This document shows positions 8,241 through 16,588 of a stretch of DNA of 64,000 nucleotides, one piece after another. Where the stretch lies: assembly GCA_017554385.1 (NCBI GenBank), contig JAFZIL010000036.1:45709-109708 (forward strand), read 5' to 3'. The notes below the pieces were generated by a model, which saw nothing but the letters and a program-made list of their open reading frames with translations, ran no database searches and had not been told where the DNA came from. This stretch comes from Prevotella sp. Lineage in GTDB: Bacteria > Bacteroidota > Bacteroidia > Bacteroidales > Bacteroidaceae. Both the position numbers and the translations under genes were made by a program. Position 1 is the first letter of the stretch; the number at the start of each line of letters is the position of its first letter.

Positions 8241-8333
8241 TTCTACTTACACCAACTACACCTCTACTTACACCACCTAAACCGCTATTAATCAGTCCAT
8301 TACACGACGGTGTAAGCAGTGTAGGTAAAAATT
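8241..8333. repeat. Right inverted repeat flanking the VapE module
   Basis: This is the partner of 5473-5570 in inverse orientation. It also contains three direct copies of a (C)TTACACC or CTACACC motif (8244-8276) and the inverse GGTGTAAG at 8309-8316. The repeat begins just upstream of the small gene's start codon, so it could also serve as its operator. Confidence 0.75.
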
Positions 8334-8370
8334 AAAAATTTTATTTTCTAAACGACACAATATTACTTCC

Positions 8371-9510
8371 TCAATAGTTTCGAATAGTTTCCAATATCTG
8401 TTCTGCTGCCCTGCCATTCCCAAATATTTTCGGGAATCTTACTGTTTTGTTCGTTAGTTGCTGATATGCTTCAACGATTCTATTGTAGTCAGCATCTGCA
8501 ATGATACCGGCACCATGCTGTACGATCTCAACCCATTCCGTCTCGGGACGCAGAATGACACATGGCCTCTCAAAGAAAAACGATTCTTTCTGTACTCCGC
8601 CACTATCGGTCATCACCAAGCGGGCATTTCGTTCCAATTCTATGATTTCAAAGAAAGAGGCAGGTGGAATCATCCTAACCCGTGTAGATGACAACAGACG
8701 GTTATATACTGTTGAATATAAATTCAATGGAAGCAGCTTCTTTGTTCTCGGATGCAAAGGCAGAATCACATCAATGCCATCTTGCTCTGAAATATCAAGC
8801 AATGCACGGAATATGTTTGTCAGCCGTTCTTTATCATCCGTGTTATTATCCCGATGGATGGTGGCGAGCACGTATCCTTCAGGCATTAGTTCAAGCTGAT
8901 TGATGATGTCGCAACGCTCCTTGGCCAACCCACAGTAGTAGAGACTATTGTCATACATTACGTCGCCACTATTCACTACCAACCGCTTTTTACCATTCTT
9001 GAAACGGGCTTCTGACTTGAAGAAGCCCTCTTCACGCAAATTATTCATACCCGTCTCCGTTGGAGGGAACAGAATACTTGACAGCTGGTCGCACACTATC
9101 CGGTTCACTTCCTCAGGCATGGCCATGTTATGTGAGCGCAGTCCCGCCTCTACATGGAAGATAGGCACATGAAGTTTTGACGCAGCTACAGCGCCTGCCA
9201 ACGTAGAGTTAGTATCACCATACAACAGGATTCCATCGAAACGATCTTCCAGCAACACCTCTTCGATACCGGCAATCATTTTCGCTGTCTGCTCACCATG
9301 CTTTCCTGAACCTACACCAAGGTTATAATCTGGCTGCGGGATACCCAGTTCATCAAAGAACACCTGCGACATGTTCTGATCATAGTGTTGTCCAGTATGC
9401 AGAATCTTTTCCTGAATGACATCAGGAAACACGTTTCTCACTGCTCGTGAGATGGCAGCTGCCTTAATAATCTGTGGACGAGCACCTATAACGGTTAATA
9501 TTCTGATCAT
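8371..9510 (-). CDS. wbpI: WbpI-type UDP-sugar 2-epimerase, non-hydrolysing
   Basis: This 379-residue GT-B-fold epimerase begins MIRILTVIGARPQIIKAAAI. The GARPQ(F/I)IKAA form is the one I know from WbpI, which converts UDP-GlcNAc3NAcA to UDP-ManNAc3NAcA, whereas WecB/MnaA enzymes usually read GTRPE-IKMAP. Further family motifs are HTGQHYD, YGDTNSTLAGA, HVEAGLRS near residue 120, and TDSGGVQKESFF near 305. It overlaps the upstream DUF354 gene by 4 bp, so translational coupling is likely. The other pathway enzymes in the operon make the WbpI reading more likely than plain UDP-ManNAc formation, but only an assay or phylogeny would settle it. Confidence 0.85.
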   Translation of the reverse strand: MIRILTVIGARPQIIKAAAISRAVRNVFPDVIQEKILHTGQHYDQNMSQVFFDELGIPQPDYNLGVGSGKHGEQTAKMIAGIEEVLLEDRFDGILLYGDTNSTLAGAVAASKLHVPIFHVEAGLRSHNMAMPEEVNRIVCDQLSSILFPPTETGMNNLREEGFFKSEARFKNGKKRLVVNSGDVMYDNSLYYCGLAKERCDIINQLELMPEGYVLATIHRDNNTDDKERLTNIFRALLDISEQDGIDVILPLHPRTKKLLPLNLYSTVYNRLLSSTRVRMIPPASFFEIIELERNARLVMTDSGGVQKESFFFERPCVILRPETEWVEIVQHGAGIIADADYNRIVEAYQQLTNKTVRFPKIFGNGRAAEQILETIRNY

Positions 9511-10601
9511 TTGAAATTGAATTGATAGTTCGGATTATCCAACTGTGCCCGTCTGCTTTGGGGGTAGTTCTCAATGAACCAAGTCATGAAAGCTGTGACA
9601 TCTATCTTCTCGTCAAGCATTTTCTTTCGTCGATCCTGGAATTCAGCCCTCACATCCGACATGCCAAGTAACTTTGCCTCTTCATCGATCAACCGTTGTG
9701 GTTCATTGGTCTTAATACCAATGGTCAGGCCATATTCATTCTCCAACTCCTCCAACACACTGATTCGACCTGCAAAATCACTGAAGCGCAGGTTGGGCAC
9801 TCCTAACATAGCTGCCTCGACCGACATGCTTTGACTGTCTGAAATAAGTAATGATGCGTATGCCATCACATGATGGATGTCCGTATGTTTGATTCTAAGT
9901 TGATACTTCTTTAGACGTTCCTCTAAATTCGTTTCAGAACTAACAAAAACCTGATATCCATTATTCTCTGCAGTAGAAATGACCTTGTCTACAAGATTTC
10001 TATCCAGCCCTTTGATTCCGTCATCATGGTGAGCCGACAGTTTGGCAAGCCTGATGAGTATGAAACGTTGATTGATGCCGTAGCTGCTGACAATGCTTCT
10101 GTCGGGTGTAAAGTAGTTAGGATGCAAATAAGCAAGTTTCATGTATCCAGCATATCCGATTTTCTTAGCATTCCATTTGCCCACCCTACACACAAAAGGT
10201 ACTAACAGGTTACTGGTAAAGGGGAAGGTAAGCTTGGCAAAAGTTTTGATGACCTCCACATCGTCTTCCAATGTCGTTATAGTGGGCTTTCGCAACAACC
10301 AACCAGCCTGTGCTATAGACGAGTCTGTCCCTGCCAACAAATCTGCTTTAAAACTTCGGGCTATTTGATATACAGCCCATGCCCTCTTTAATGACGCGCT
10401 CAAGATTCCCCATTTGGTATTCTTCCTAAACGTGTCTTGGATGTTTTGATATTCCTGACCGTCTTCTTTTAAAAGCAGTTCCAGAATATCCTTGGTCTTG
10501 ATGAGTAGCTTAACCTCATTTCCGTCTTCCTTCAGTTTCCTGATGGTATGCTTGAAAAAATGATACTGGGCAGGATGGCCTACATAAATCAGAACCTTCA
10601 T
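9507..10601 (-). CDS. DUF354 family protein, GT-B-like
   Basis: This 364-residue protein starts MKVLIYVGHPAQYHFFKHTI, the usual opening of DUF354 proteins, which have a glycosyltransferase-B-like fold. It contains LLAGTDSSIAQAGWLLRKP in its first half and SLLISDSQSMSVEAAMLGVP near residue 255, similar to the nucleotide-binding half of GT-B enzymes. Members occur in polysaccharide loci of bacteria and archaea, often beside a UDP-GlcNAc 2-epimerase, as here. A transferase for the aminouronic acid made by the neighbouring enzymes is a reasonable guess. The 3' end overlaps the epimerase start by 4 bp. Confidence 0.82.
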   Translation of the reverse strand: MKVLIYVGHPAQYHFFKHTIRKLKEDGNEVKLLIKTKDILELLLKEDGQEYQNIQDTFRKNTKWGILSASLKRAWAVYQIARSFKADLLAGTDSSIAQAGWLLRKPTITTLEDDVEVIKTFAKLTFPFTSNLLVPFVCRVGKWNAKKIGYAGYMKLAYLHPNYFTPDRSIVSSYGINQRFILIRLAKLSAHHDDGIKGLDRNLVDKVISTAENNGYQVFVSSETNLEERLKKYQLRIKHTDIHHVMAYASLLISDSQSMSVEAAMLGVPNLRFSDFAGRISVLEELENEYGLTIGIKTNEPQRLIDEEAKLLGMSDVRAEFQDRRKKMLDEKIDVTAFMTWFIENYPQSRRAQLDNPNYQFNFK

Positions 10602-10623
10602 AGAATTGACAAAGATTTAAAAG

Positions 10624-12033
10624 CTATTGAAAATCAGTGAATTCAGAAACACAATAATCCTCTTTCCCGGAAGGCAATGGAGGTATTTCATCTACAAACT
10701 CAATATCTACTTTAGAGTCTGGGAAATAGGTATTAAAGTTATCTTTGACATAATCAAAAGTCTCTAAGGGTTCATGGCTGTCAACTGGTTTTATCAAAAT
10801 GTGCAGGTCTCCGCATTTGTCCTGCCGGATCTGGAAACGATCCATTTTCTCGTATAATCGTTGGCATTCCTCTGTATGTATATCCAGATCTTTAAAAAAC
10901 ATATTATCGATAACGATTGATGAGAACGGTCGGCCTTGTTTGTTGTATATAGCGCGACCCTCACGTCCTATTACTTCGCCCAACAGTCTGTGCTTCCTAC
11001 CACAAGAACAAGGTTCTTTCTTGATATATGCCAGATCACCAACCTTATAGCGAAGGAAAGGGAACACATAGTTGTTCAAGTCAGTCGTAAGGACATGCCC
11101 CACTTCACCATCAGGCAGACACCTCCCGTTATTATCTGCAATCTCAACCACACACTGTTCTTCAGCAATATGCAGACCTTCGTGCATATAACATTCATGG
11201 GCAGTAATCCCACCGTCAGCAGCACCATAACCATCAAAGACTGGAGCCTGAAATACCCGTTGAATCTTAAAGCGATATTTGGGATGCAGCTTTTCACCAG
11301 TAGTAAAAACAACTTTCACTTTACAGACAGGTAATTGGTTCTGCTCTATGTACTTGGCAAGAAAATACAAGGAGGAAGCATATCCACGAATTGCAGCGGG
11401 CTGATATTTCATCAACGCCTGATAATGCCCTTTGAGCGCCTCTGGTGTAATATCTGTGCAGTCGCGTTTGATGTTACGCATAATCAACCTATCATACAGG
11501 TCTTTCACCAACAATTTCCGACCACCGGTATTTTTCTTTACCAAAGAGTTGCCTGCCAATGTGAAGAGTTTCTCTCCTACATAGAAACCAGCCCAAGTCC
11601 ATCCCCTGAAATTCAAGCCTCTCAGTTTGTTCCATGTTACAATATCTTCCTTAAATCGCATTGGAGTGCCGGTGCTTCCACCAGTCGACCCGTCAACATA
11701 CTTACGTTGATCGATATCTTTTGAAATTAACTCATCAAAATGGTCCTTAATGATTTGCTTTGTCAAGACGGGCAGTTTTGAAAGATCGGCTCTTGTATGG
11801 ATATCATCGGGGGTGAGGTTTCTTTCTTCAAACACTTTCCTGTAATAAGGCACGTTCTCATAACAGTGTCTGACCAACATCTGAAGCTTCTTGTTTTGAA
11901 GTGCGAACAACTCTTCTTCAGAAAGCCACTGTGTGCTAAGTGCCTCAGAAAACTCACCATGCAGATTTCTGCCTTTTAGCTTGTCGCCTAAAGGTATTAA
12001 AACTTTTCTATCGAAGACACTATATAAGCTCAT
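10624..12033 (-). CDS. CapK-like adenylate-forming enzyme (phenylacetate-CoA ligase family)
   Basis: This 469-residue protein carries the adenylation P-loop VDGSTGGSTGTPMRF near residue 112 and later motifs FDGYGAADGGITAHECYMH and LTTDLNNYVFPFLRYKVGDL, typical of the PaaK/CapK branch of the ANL superfamily. A Cys-containing loop (EPCSCGRKHRLLGEVIGREG) near 340 also fits this branch. CapK-like genes are frequent in capsule loci and are thought to activate an acid or amino acid for transfer to a sugar; the substrate is unknown. It overlaps the CapA-like gene by 4 bp at its start, so the two are probably used together. Confidence 0.85.
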   Translation of the reverse strand: MSLYSVFDRKVLIPLGDKLKGRNLHGEFSEALSTQWLSEEELFALQNKKLQMLVRHCYENVPYYRKVFEERNLTPDDIHTRADLSKLPVLTKQIIKDHFDELISKDIDQRKYVDGSTGGSTGTPMRFKEDIVTWNKLRGLNFRGWTWAGFYVGEKLFTLAGNSLVKKNTGGRKLLVKDLYDRLIMRNIKRDCTDITPEALKGHYQALMKYQPAAIRGYASSLYFLAKYIEQNQLPVCKVKVVFTTGEKLHPKYRFKIQRVFQAPVFDGYGAADGGITAHECYMHEGLHIAEEQCVVEIADNNGRCLPDGEVGHVLTTDLNNYVFPFLRYKVGDLAYIKKEPCSCGRKHRLLGEVIGREGRAIYNKQGRPFSSIVIDNMFFKDLDIHTEECQRLYEKMDRFQIRQDKCGDLHILIKPVDSHEPLETFDYVKDNFNTYFPDSKVDIEFVDEIPPLPSGKEDYCVSEFTDFQ

Positions 12034-13118
12034 TCTTGCTTTAGAATATAATTCTTTATGTTTTTTATTAATTGAGTTTTATGCTGATGGCGTAAGTCAA
12101 TGACTTTTTTTAAAAGATTCATGCGCATGTTTATCCGTTCCTTTTTGTGCTCTCGTATAAACGCTTTCGTGTAGACATCACGATAAGCTTCCTCAGACAG
12201 TTGTTGCAATTGATCATAGTTGTCAATAATCTGCGAGAAGTAACCATCAAAATCCTTTTTATTCATTGGCTTCACCAGGTCATCGCAGAAAGCCATGTCC
12301 TGTACCAACAAGCCTGAGAAGGAAATGTCATCGATTGCTTTATTCTGAATATTTATATGAGCCATCATTCCTATACCAAAATGATCAGACTGCACATCGT
12401 CAAAACAAAAATTGCCAAGAGAATAGATGATATAACCGCCATGATAACGCTCGAAAGGCAGAACCACATGAGGGTGATGTCCAACAACCAGATTTGCACC
12501 TTCGTCAATCAATTTCTTTGCTAATCTCCTTTGGTCGGGTGATGGTAAATGGACATACTCATTCCCCCAGTGAAAAACAAAGATAATGACATCGGGGTAC
12601 ATATCTTTCATACGTTCCAATGTCGCCATTACCTTATCCTCTGTAAGACTGGCAAAGCAACTGGGATTATCTACAGAACAAATTCGTTCATCACAAAAAG
12701 CTGACATACAAATAGTCGTACCTTCTTGGCGTATTGACAGAATCCCAGACTGACCATTCTCTACCTCTCCTAATAGTAATAATCCCTTTTTTCGTAATGT
12801 AGTTACAGTATTCTGAAAACCCTCTGCCCCGTGTTCTGTGATATGGTTATTAGCAATATTGAGCACATTGATTCCACTGTCTTTAAGGACATCGGCAAAA
12901 ATAGGCTTTCCATAGAAGGTAGTCTTGGCAGCATCCTTGTCGTCCAATAAAGGGCTTTCAAGATTACCAATGATATAGTCTGCCTCACCAACAATCTCAG
13001 TGACGTTCTTTGTCCAACGCCTTACATTTTCCTCATTCGTCTTCGACTTGATGCCAAAGCCGCACGTAAAAAGCTCGTCTGCCGGGAATATGTCTCCTAT
13101 GAAAGTTAGTTTTATCAT
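12030..13118 (-). CDS. CapA-family metallophosphatase-like protein
   Basis: From the ATG at 13118 the protein has 362 residues and begins MIKLTFIGDIFPADELFTCG. A TTG seven codons upstream would extend it into the previous gene and is less likely. It shows the CapA/PgsA hallmarks GD near the start, NLESPL near residue 50, NIANNHITEHG near 95, FHWGNEY, VVGHHPHV and YSLGNFCFDD, which are metal-binding motifs of a calcineurin-like fold. CapA proteins are needed for poly-gamma-glutamate or capsule assembly in other bacteria. There is no signal peptide, so this copy may act in the cytoplasm, perhaps with the adjacent CapK-like protein. Confidence 0.87.
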   Translation of the reverse strand: MIKLTFIGDIFPADELFTCGFGIKSKTNEENVRRWTKNVTEIVGEADYIIGNLESPLLDDKDAAKTTFYGKPIFADVLKDSGINVLNIANNHITEHGAEGFQNTVTTLRKKGLLLLGEVENGQSGILSIRQEGTTICMSAFCDERICSVDNPSCFASLTEDKVMATLERMKDMYPDVIIFVFHWGNEYVHLPSPDQRRLAKKLIDEGANLVVGHHPHVVLPFERYHGGYIIYSLGNFCFDDVQSDHFGIGMMAHINIQNKAIDDISFSGLLVQDMAFCDDLVKPMNKKDFDGYFSQIIDNYDQLQQLSEEAYRDVYTKAFIREHKKERINMRMNLLKKVIDLRHQHKTQLIKNIKNYILKQE

Positions 13119-13128
13119 AAAACTTATA

Positions 13129-14199
13129 TCAACGGACAATTGATGCTAGTACTTTGTTCCAAATCTTTCCATTGTTGGCAACGGAAATGCTGTCTTTTAT
13201 CGTATAGGCTGTCTGCCGCATGGCTGCCAAGACATCATCATCTGCAAGAAGCTTCTCTAAACAACCAGTAAACTCATGCTCATCATCAGTATCATTAAAA
13301 ACATATCCATTTTCTCCATTTTGAATAACATCGACAATGTCGCCAACATTTGAGACAACTGGAACACACCCACAATTCATGGCTTCTAACAGGGATACAG
13401 GGAATCCTTCACCTTTGGAACAAGAAATAAAAATTTTGCTGTCAGAGAGAACTTTTACTTTTTCATCAAAAGCACTCACATAGCCTAAAAAGTCTATCAT
13501 TTCTGCCACACCATATTTCTTGGAAGCTTCTTTGATGTTCTCTAACTGGTCACCGTCACCAGCTATGGCTACCCTTAGATTGTATTTTTCACGAAGACGT
13601 GCCAGTGCCTTAATTAGAAGGATGATATTCTTGTTAAGGTCAACACGCGAGAATGATACAATGTCATAATGCCTCGTTTCGTTCTTGGGTACTTTCGTAA
13701 ATGCCTCATTCGGCAAGTTAGGAAGAATAAAAATCTTCTTGTCGTCAATTCCCTTTTTCAATAAATAGTTTTTCGTCTGGCTTCCCGTTACTGTGATAGC
13801 AGCGCCACTGCCAAAAGCCCATAAATTAATTTTCTCCATCTTTGGCCCGTCTACCCAATATTCTCTATGTCCTGCAATGGTCATGTGAACGTAAGGTGTG
13901 TGTGTTAGGAAACCTATTGTTCTTCCAATTAGGCCATGAGGAGTATTCAACACGCCAATGATTGCATCTATCTTGTACTTGCGCACAGCTTTGATTCCCC
14001 GCCACACTTTTGCGATATGACGAAGTTTGCTGTCAGACTGTTTTTCCGAACACAGATAAGTTACCCGGCCATTATATTCATCACTTTTTCTGTCTCTGAG
14101 CACATATATATGCTTTACTGTCTCACTGCTCAACAAAGGTTGCAAAACATTTTCCCGTAAAGTATGGTCTGCCAGCTTACATACTAATAAAATGTTCAT
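13129..14199 (-). CDS. Glycosyltransferase family 4
   Basis: This 356-residue GT-B enzyme has an N-terminal Rossmann half (MNILLVCKLADHTLRENVLQ) and a nucleotide-sugar half with FSRVDLNKNIILLIKALARL near residue 188, VAIAGDGDQ, and the E-x7-E motif EGFPVSLLEAMNCGCVPVVS near 280. It would add one sugar of the repeat unit from a nucleotide donor on the cytoplasmic side. It is followed 10 bp later by the CapA-like gene. Donor and linkage cannot be inferred. Confidence 0.9.
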   Translation of the reverse strand: MNILLVCKLADHTLRENVLQPLLSSETVKHIYVLRDRKSDEYNGRVTYLCSEKQSDSKLRHIAKVWRGIKAVRKYKIDAIIGVLNTPHGLIGRTIGFLTHTPYVHMTIAGHREYWVDGPKMEKINLWAFGSGAAITVTGSQTKNYLLKKGIDDKKIFILPNLPNEAFTKVPKNETRHYDIVSFSRVDLNKNIILLIKALARLREKYNLRVAIAGDGDQLENIKEASKKYGVAEMIDFLGYVSAFDEKVKVLSDSKIFISCSKGEGFPVSLLEAMNCGCVPVVSNVGDIVDVIQNGENGYVFNDTDDEHEFTGCLEKLLADDDVLAAMRQTAYTIKDSISVANNGKIWNKVLASIVR

Positions 14200-14262
14200 A
14201 ATGATTCTATGTTAATAACAAAATGTATGATTATCATATATGCATAATAATACTCTTGGTTG

Positions 14263-15594
14263 TCACGCCCTAAGAACATTCCAGAAAAACAGGATGCCTA
14301 TTACTACTGCATAAGTAAAGAAGGTAAAAAAATGTGTCAAGCGAACAGGTTGGAACCATCGATATAAACCATAGAAAGATAGTATATACATAAACGGCAT
14401 GTGCAAGAGAACTTTACGCAACTCCAGACTGGCACAAATATAACCTGCAGAAACCATTTCAAGCAGAACAAACAAGATCAGCGGAAGCATTTCAAGCGCT
14501 CGATTCTTTATTGAATACAACAAACCTGCCCAAAAAGGAATGACAAGAAACAATTTATTCATCAGTCCAGCACCATAAAATACCAATCGTGAAGGAGAAT
14601 CGGACTTTGAAAAGAAAGCAGGGAATGGTCCCAAGAATGCTCCGAAGAAACTGACAAAATAATTAAAAGAACCAGAATAGCTGCCATTGCTACGATAAGC
14701 AATAACAGAATCGACATCTCCTCCTGCAGTGTATGAATCTACCATTCCTTGTATCATTTTCAGTGAAATGAGAAAACCTCCTGCAGCTGCTGCATAGAGG
14801 AAAAGAGAAATAGCCTTACCTTTCTGCGTAATGCCATAATACACAAATGCAGAAACAGCAATCATTCCTGCAACGGCAGGACGGAATAACAACAACAGTG
14901 CAAGGCATAGTGCGACAGCCAATAATGAATAACGAGACTGGTTAGTAATGAACTGATATAGATAATATACAGTACAAATCACAACGAAGATGAACAGCGA
15001 TTCCTTCAAGAAAGTACAATGAAACAGAATGATGTATGATGACGTACCATATGACATGGCTGCTAAAAAGGCATAAGAATCAGGCATGTAATGCTTGCTT
15101 ATTCTAAAAAGGAGAACTGACGAGAAAGCTCCTAATATCACATAGACGGCATTCAGAAACAGTTTGTTAGGTATGATCGACATGGCAATACTGTCGAAAA
15201 TTAATGCTCCCCAATCATCGAAAGCATAATTATTCATAATAGTTCCTATACCAGATCTGAATCCAGATTCTGCCACATGCATACTTGTATTATAGTAGAG
15301 CATGGCATCAGTCTTGCTAAACATAAATGTATCTCCATCATAATAATAGGAAATCCACATGAAAACCGTTCCAAGCAATATAGAGTAAATTAACACCACT
15401 AAGAAAAGAGAGCGTTCTGAATAACTTCTTTCGTCTTCTCTCGAAAAGAGAAGCAACAATCCTCCTTGTGTAATAAATGCAACCACAGCACCTAATGTTA
15501 TGATGCTGAAAGCTCTCTCGTAAGCCATTGAAGCCATGAAGCCTATGGTTAGTACTCCTAGAACGAGAAAAATGGTGTGCAACCTATATAACAT
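14263..15594 (-). CDS. wzy: Polytopic membrane protein, putative Wzy polysaccharide polymerase
   Basis: This 443-residue protein has about twelve hydrophobic segments and a periplasmic-looking stretch containing SIIPNKLFLNAVY and ADAMLYYNTSMHV-like sequence in its first half. It has no soluble catalytic domain. Wzy proteins diverge strongly and are usually recognised by topology and context; here it lies between two glycosyltransferases in an operon with Wza, Wzc and Wzx. No other polymerase candidate is present in the window. An alternative is a membrane-bound glycosyltransferase of the GT-C type. The gene is AT-rich compared with the core genes, as is common for capsule genes. Confidence 0.6.
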   Translation of the reverse strand: MLYRLHTIFLVLGVLTIGFMASMAYERAFSIITLGAVVAFITQGGLLLLFSREDERSYSERSLFLVVLIYSILLGTVFMWISYYYDGDTFMFSKTDAMLYYNTSMHVAESGFRSGIGTIMNNYAFDDWGALIFDSIAMSIIPNKLFLNAVYVILGAFSSVLLFRISKHYMPDSYAFLAAMSYGTSSYIILFHCTFLKESLFIFVVICTVYYLYQFITNQSRYSLLAVALCLALLLLFRPAVAGMIAVSAFVYYGITQKGKAISLFLYAAAAGGFLISLKMIQGMVDSYTAGGDVDSVIAYRSNGSYSGSFNYFVSFFGAFLGPFPAFFSKSDSPSRLVFYGAGLMNKLFLVIPFWAGLLYSIKNRALEMLPLILFVLLEMVSAGYICASLELRKVLLHMPFMYILSFYGLYRWFQPVRLTHFFTFFTYAVVIGILFFWNVLRA

Positions 15595-15604
15595 TTCGGG
15601 ATAC

Positions 15605-16582
15605 TTATCCTAAGATACCCGTCCTAAGACGCCAATAAAGTCCCAAGACAAAAACAGTGTGCTTGATACCCATATGTTTTACCATCCAAGCAACGCGCCC
15701 GGCTTTAGGTGTTGCTGCATAGTCTAGCAAATCAACATGTCGTTCCAAAATGGAGAGGGCCGTTGATTGATTTTCTTTTGGTAGTTTGTAATAATTATAT
15801 CCTCTGTTCACCCACATGTTGGCTAAATATATACGAATTGCCCGTGAGTTGACACATCCGTTATTGCATTGTTCCTTCCAATAAGCGAAAATCTGGTCAT
15901 AACTATGATAAACATGAAGTGACGGTGTTGACGAGAGGCTATCCTGGCGATGATGATATCCGTAAAAGTCCAGATTATTGACCCTCACCGTCTTGACTAC
16001 TTGCCATAAATGCAGACTCCAAAATAAATCCTCACTAATATAACCTATTGGGAAAAACACTCCATGTTCAATTAAAAGTGTCCTTCGAACCAACACGAAA
16101 CAAGCACTCATACAGAATTTCTGAGTCTGAATCAGATGGGCAAAAACGGCCTGGGCATCGGGCAGTTGATGAAGTTCTTCCGCATCATAATCCTCTGTAA
16201 CGGTCTTACGGCCTTTATCCCAGTAGTCGACGTTTTTAAATATAATCAAATCTGATGAAGGATTATTACCCTTTACCAATACTGCCAACCCATCCTCTAT
16301 AATCCACTCATCGTCTGAATCCAAAAAGATAAGATAGTCTCCCTTTGCACGGCAAATACCAACATTACGTGCAGCTGATAGGCCTTGGTTCTCTTGATGA
16401 ATGACAATGATACGTTCATCGGTGGCAACTAATTGGTCGCATATCTCACTGCTGCCGTCCTTACTGCCGTCGTCAACAAGAATAATTTCCAAATCCTTAT
16501 AGGTCTGGCGCAACACCGACTTCACGCAACGCTCTAAATAGGGCTTGACATTATAGACGGGTATAACTACACTGACTTTCAT
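15605..16582 (-). CDS. Glycosyltransferase family 2
   Basis: This 325-residue GT-A enzyme opens with MKVSVVIPVYNVKPYLERCV and has the nucleotide-binding ILVDDGSKDGSSEIC and the metal-binding DSDDEWI near residue 92. The C-terminal third (LWSLHLWQVVKTVRVNNLDF region) is typical of capsule GT2 enzymes. It probably adds a sugar of the repeat unit to the lipid carrier at the inner face of the membrane. It lies 10 bp from the Wzy-like gene. Confidence 0.92.
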   Translation of the reverse strand: MKVSVVIPVYNVKPYLERCVKSVLRQTYKDLEIILVDDGSKDGSSEICDQLVATDERIIVIHQENQGLSAARNVGICRAKGDYLIFLDSDDEWIIEDGLAVLVKGNNPSSDLIIFKNVDYWDKGRKTVTEDYDAEELHQLPDAQAVFAHLIQTQKFCMSACFVLVRRTLLIEHGVFFPIGYISEDLFWSLHLWQVVKTVRVNNLDFYGYHHRQDSLSSTPSLHVYHSYDQIFAYWKEQCNNGCVNSRAIRIYLANMWVNRGYNYYKLPKENQSTALSILERHVDLLDYAATPKAGRVAWMVKHMGIKHTVFVLGLYWRLRTGILG

Positions 16583-16588
16583 GATATC

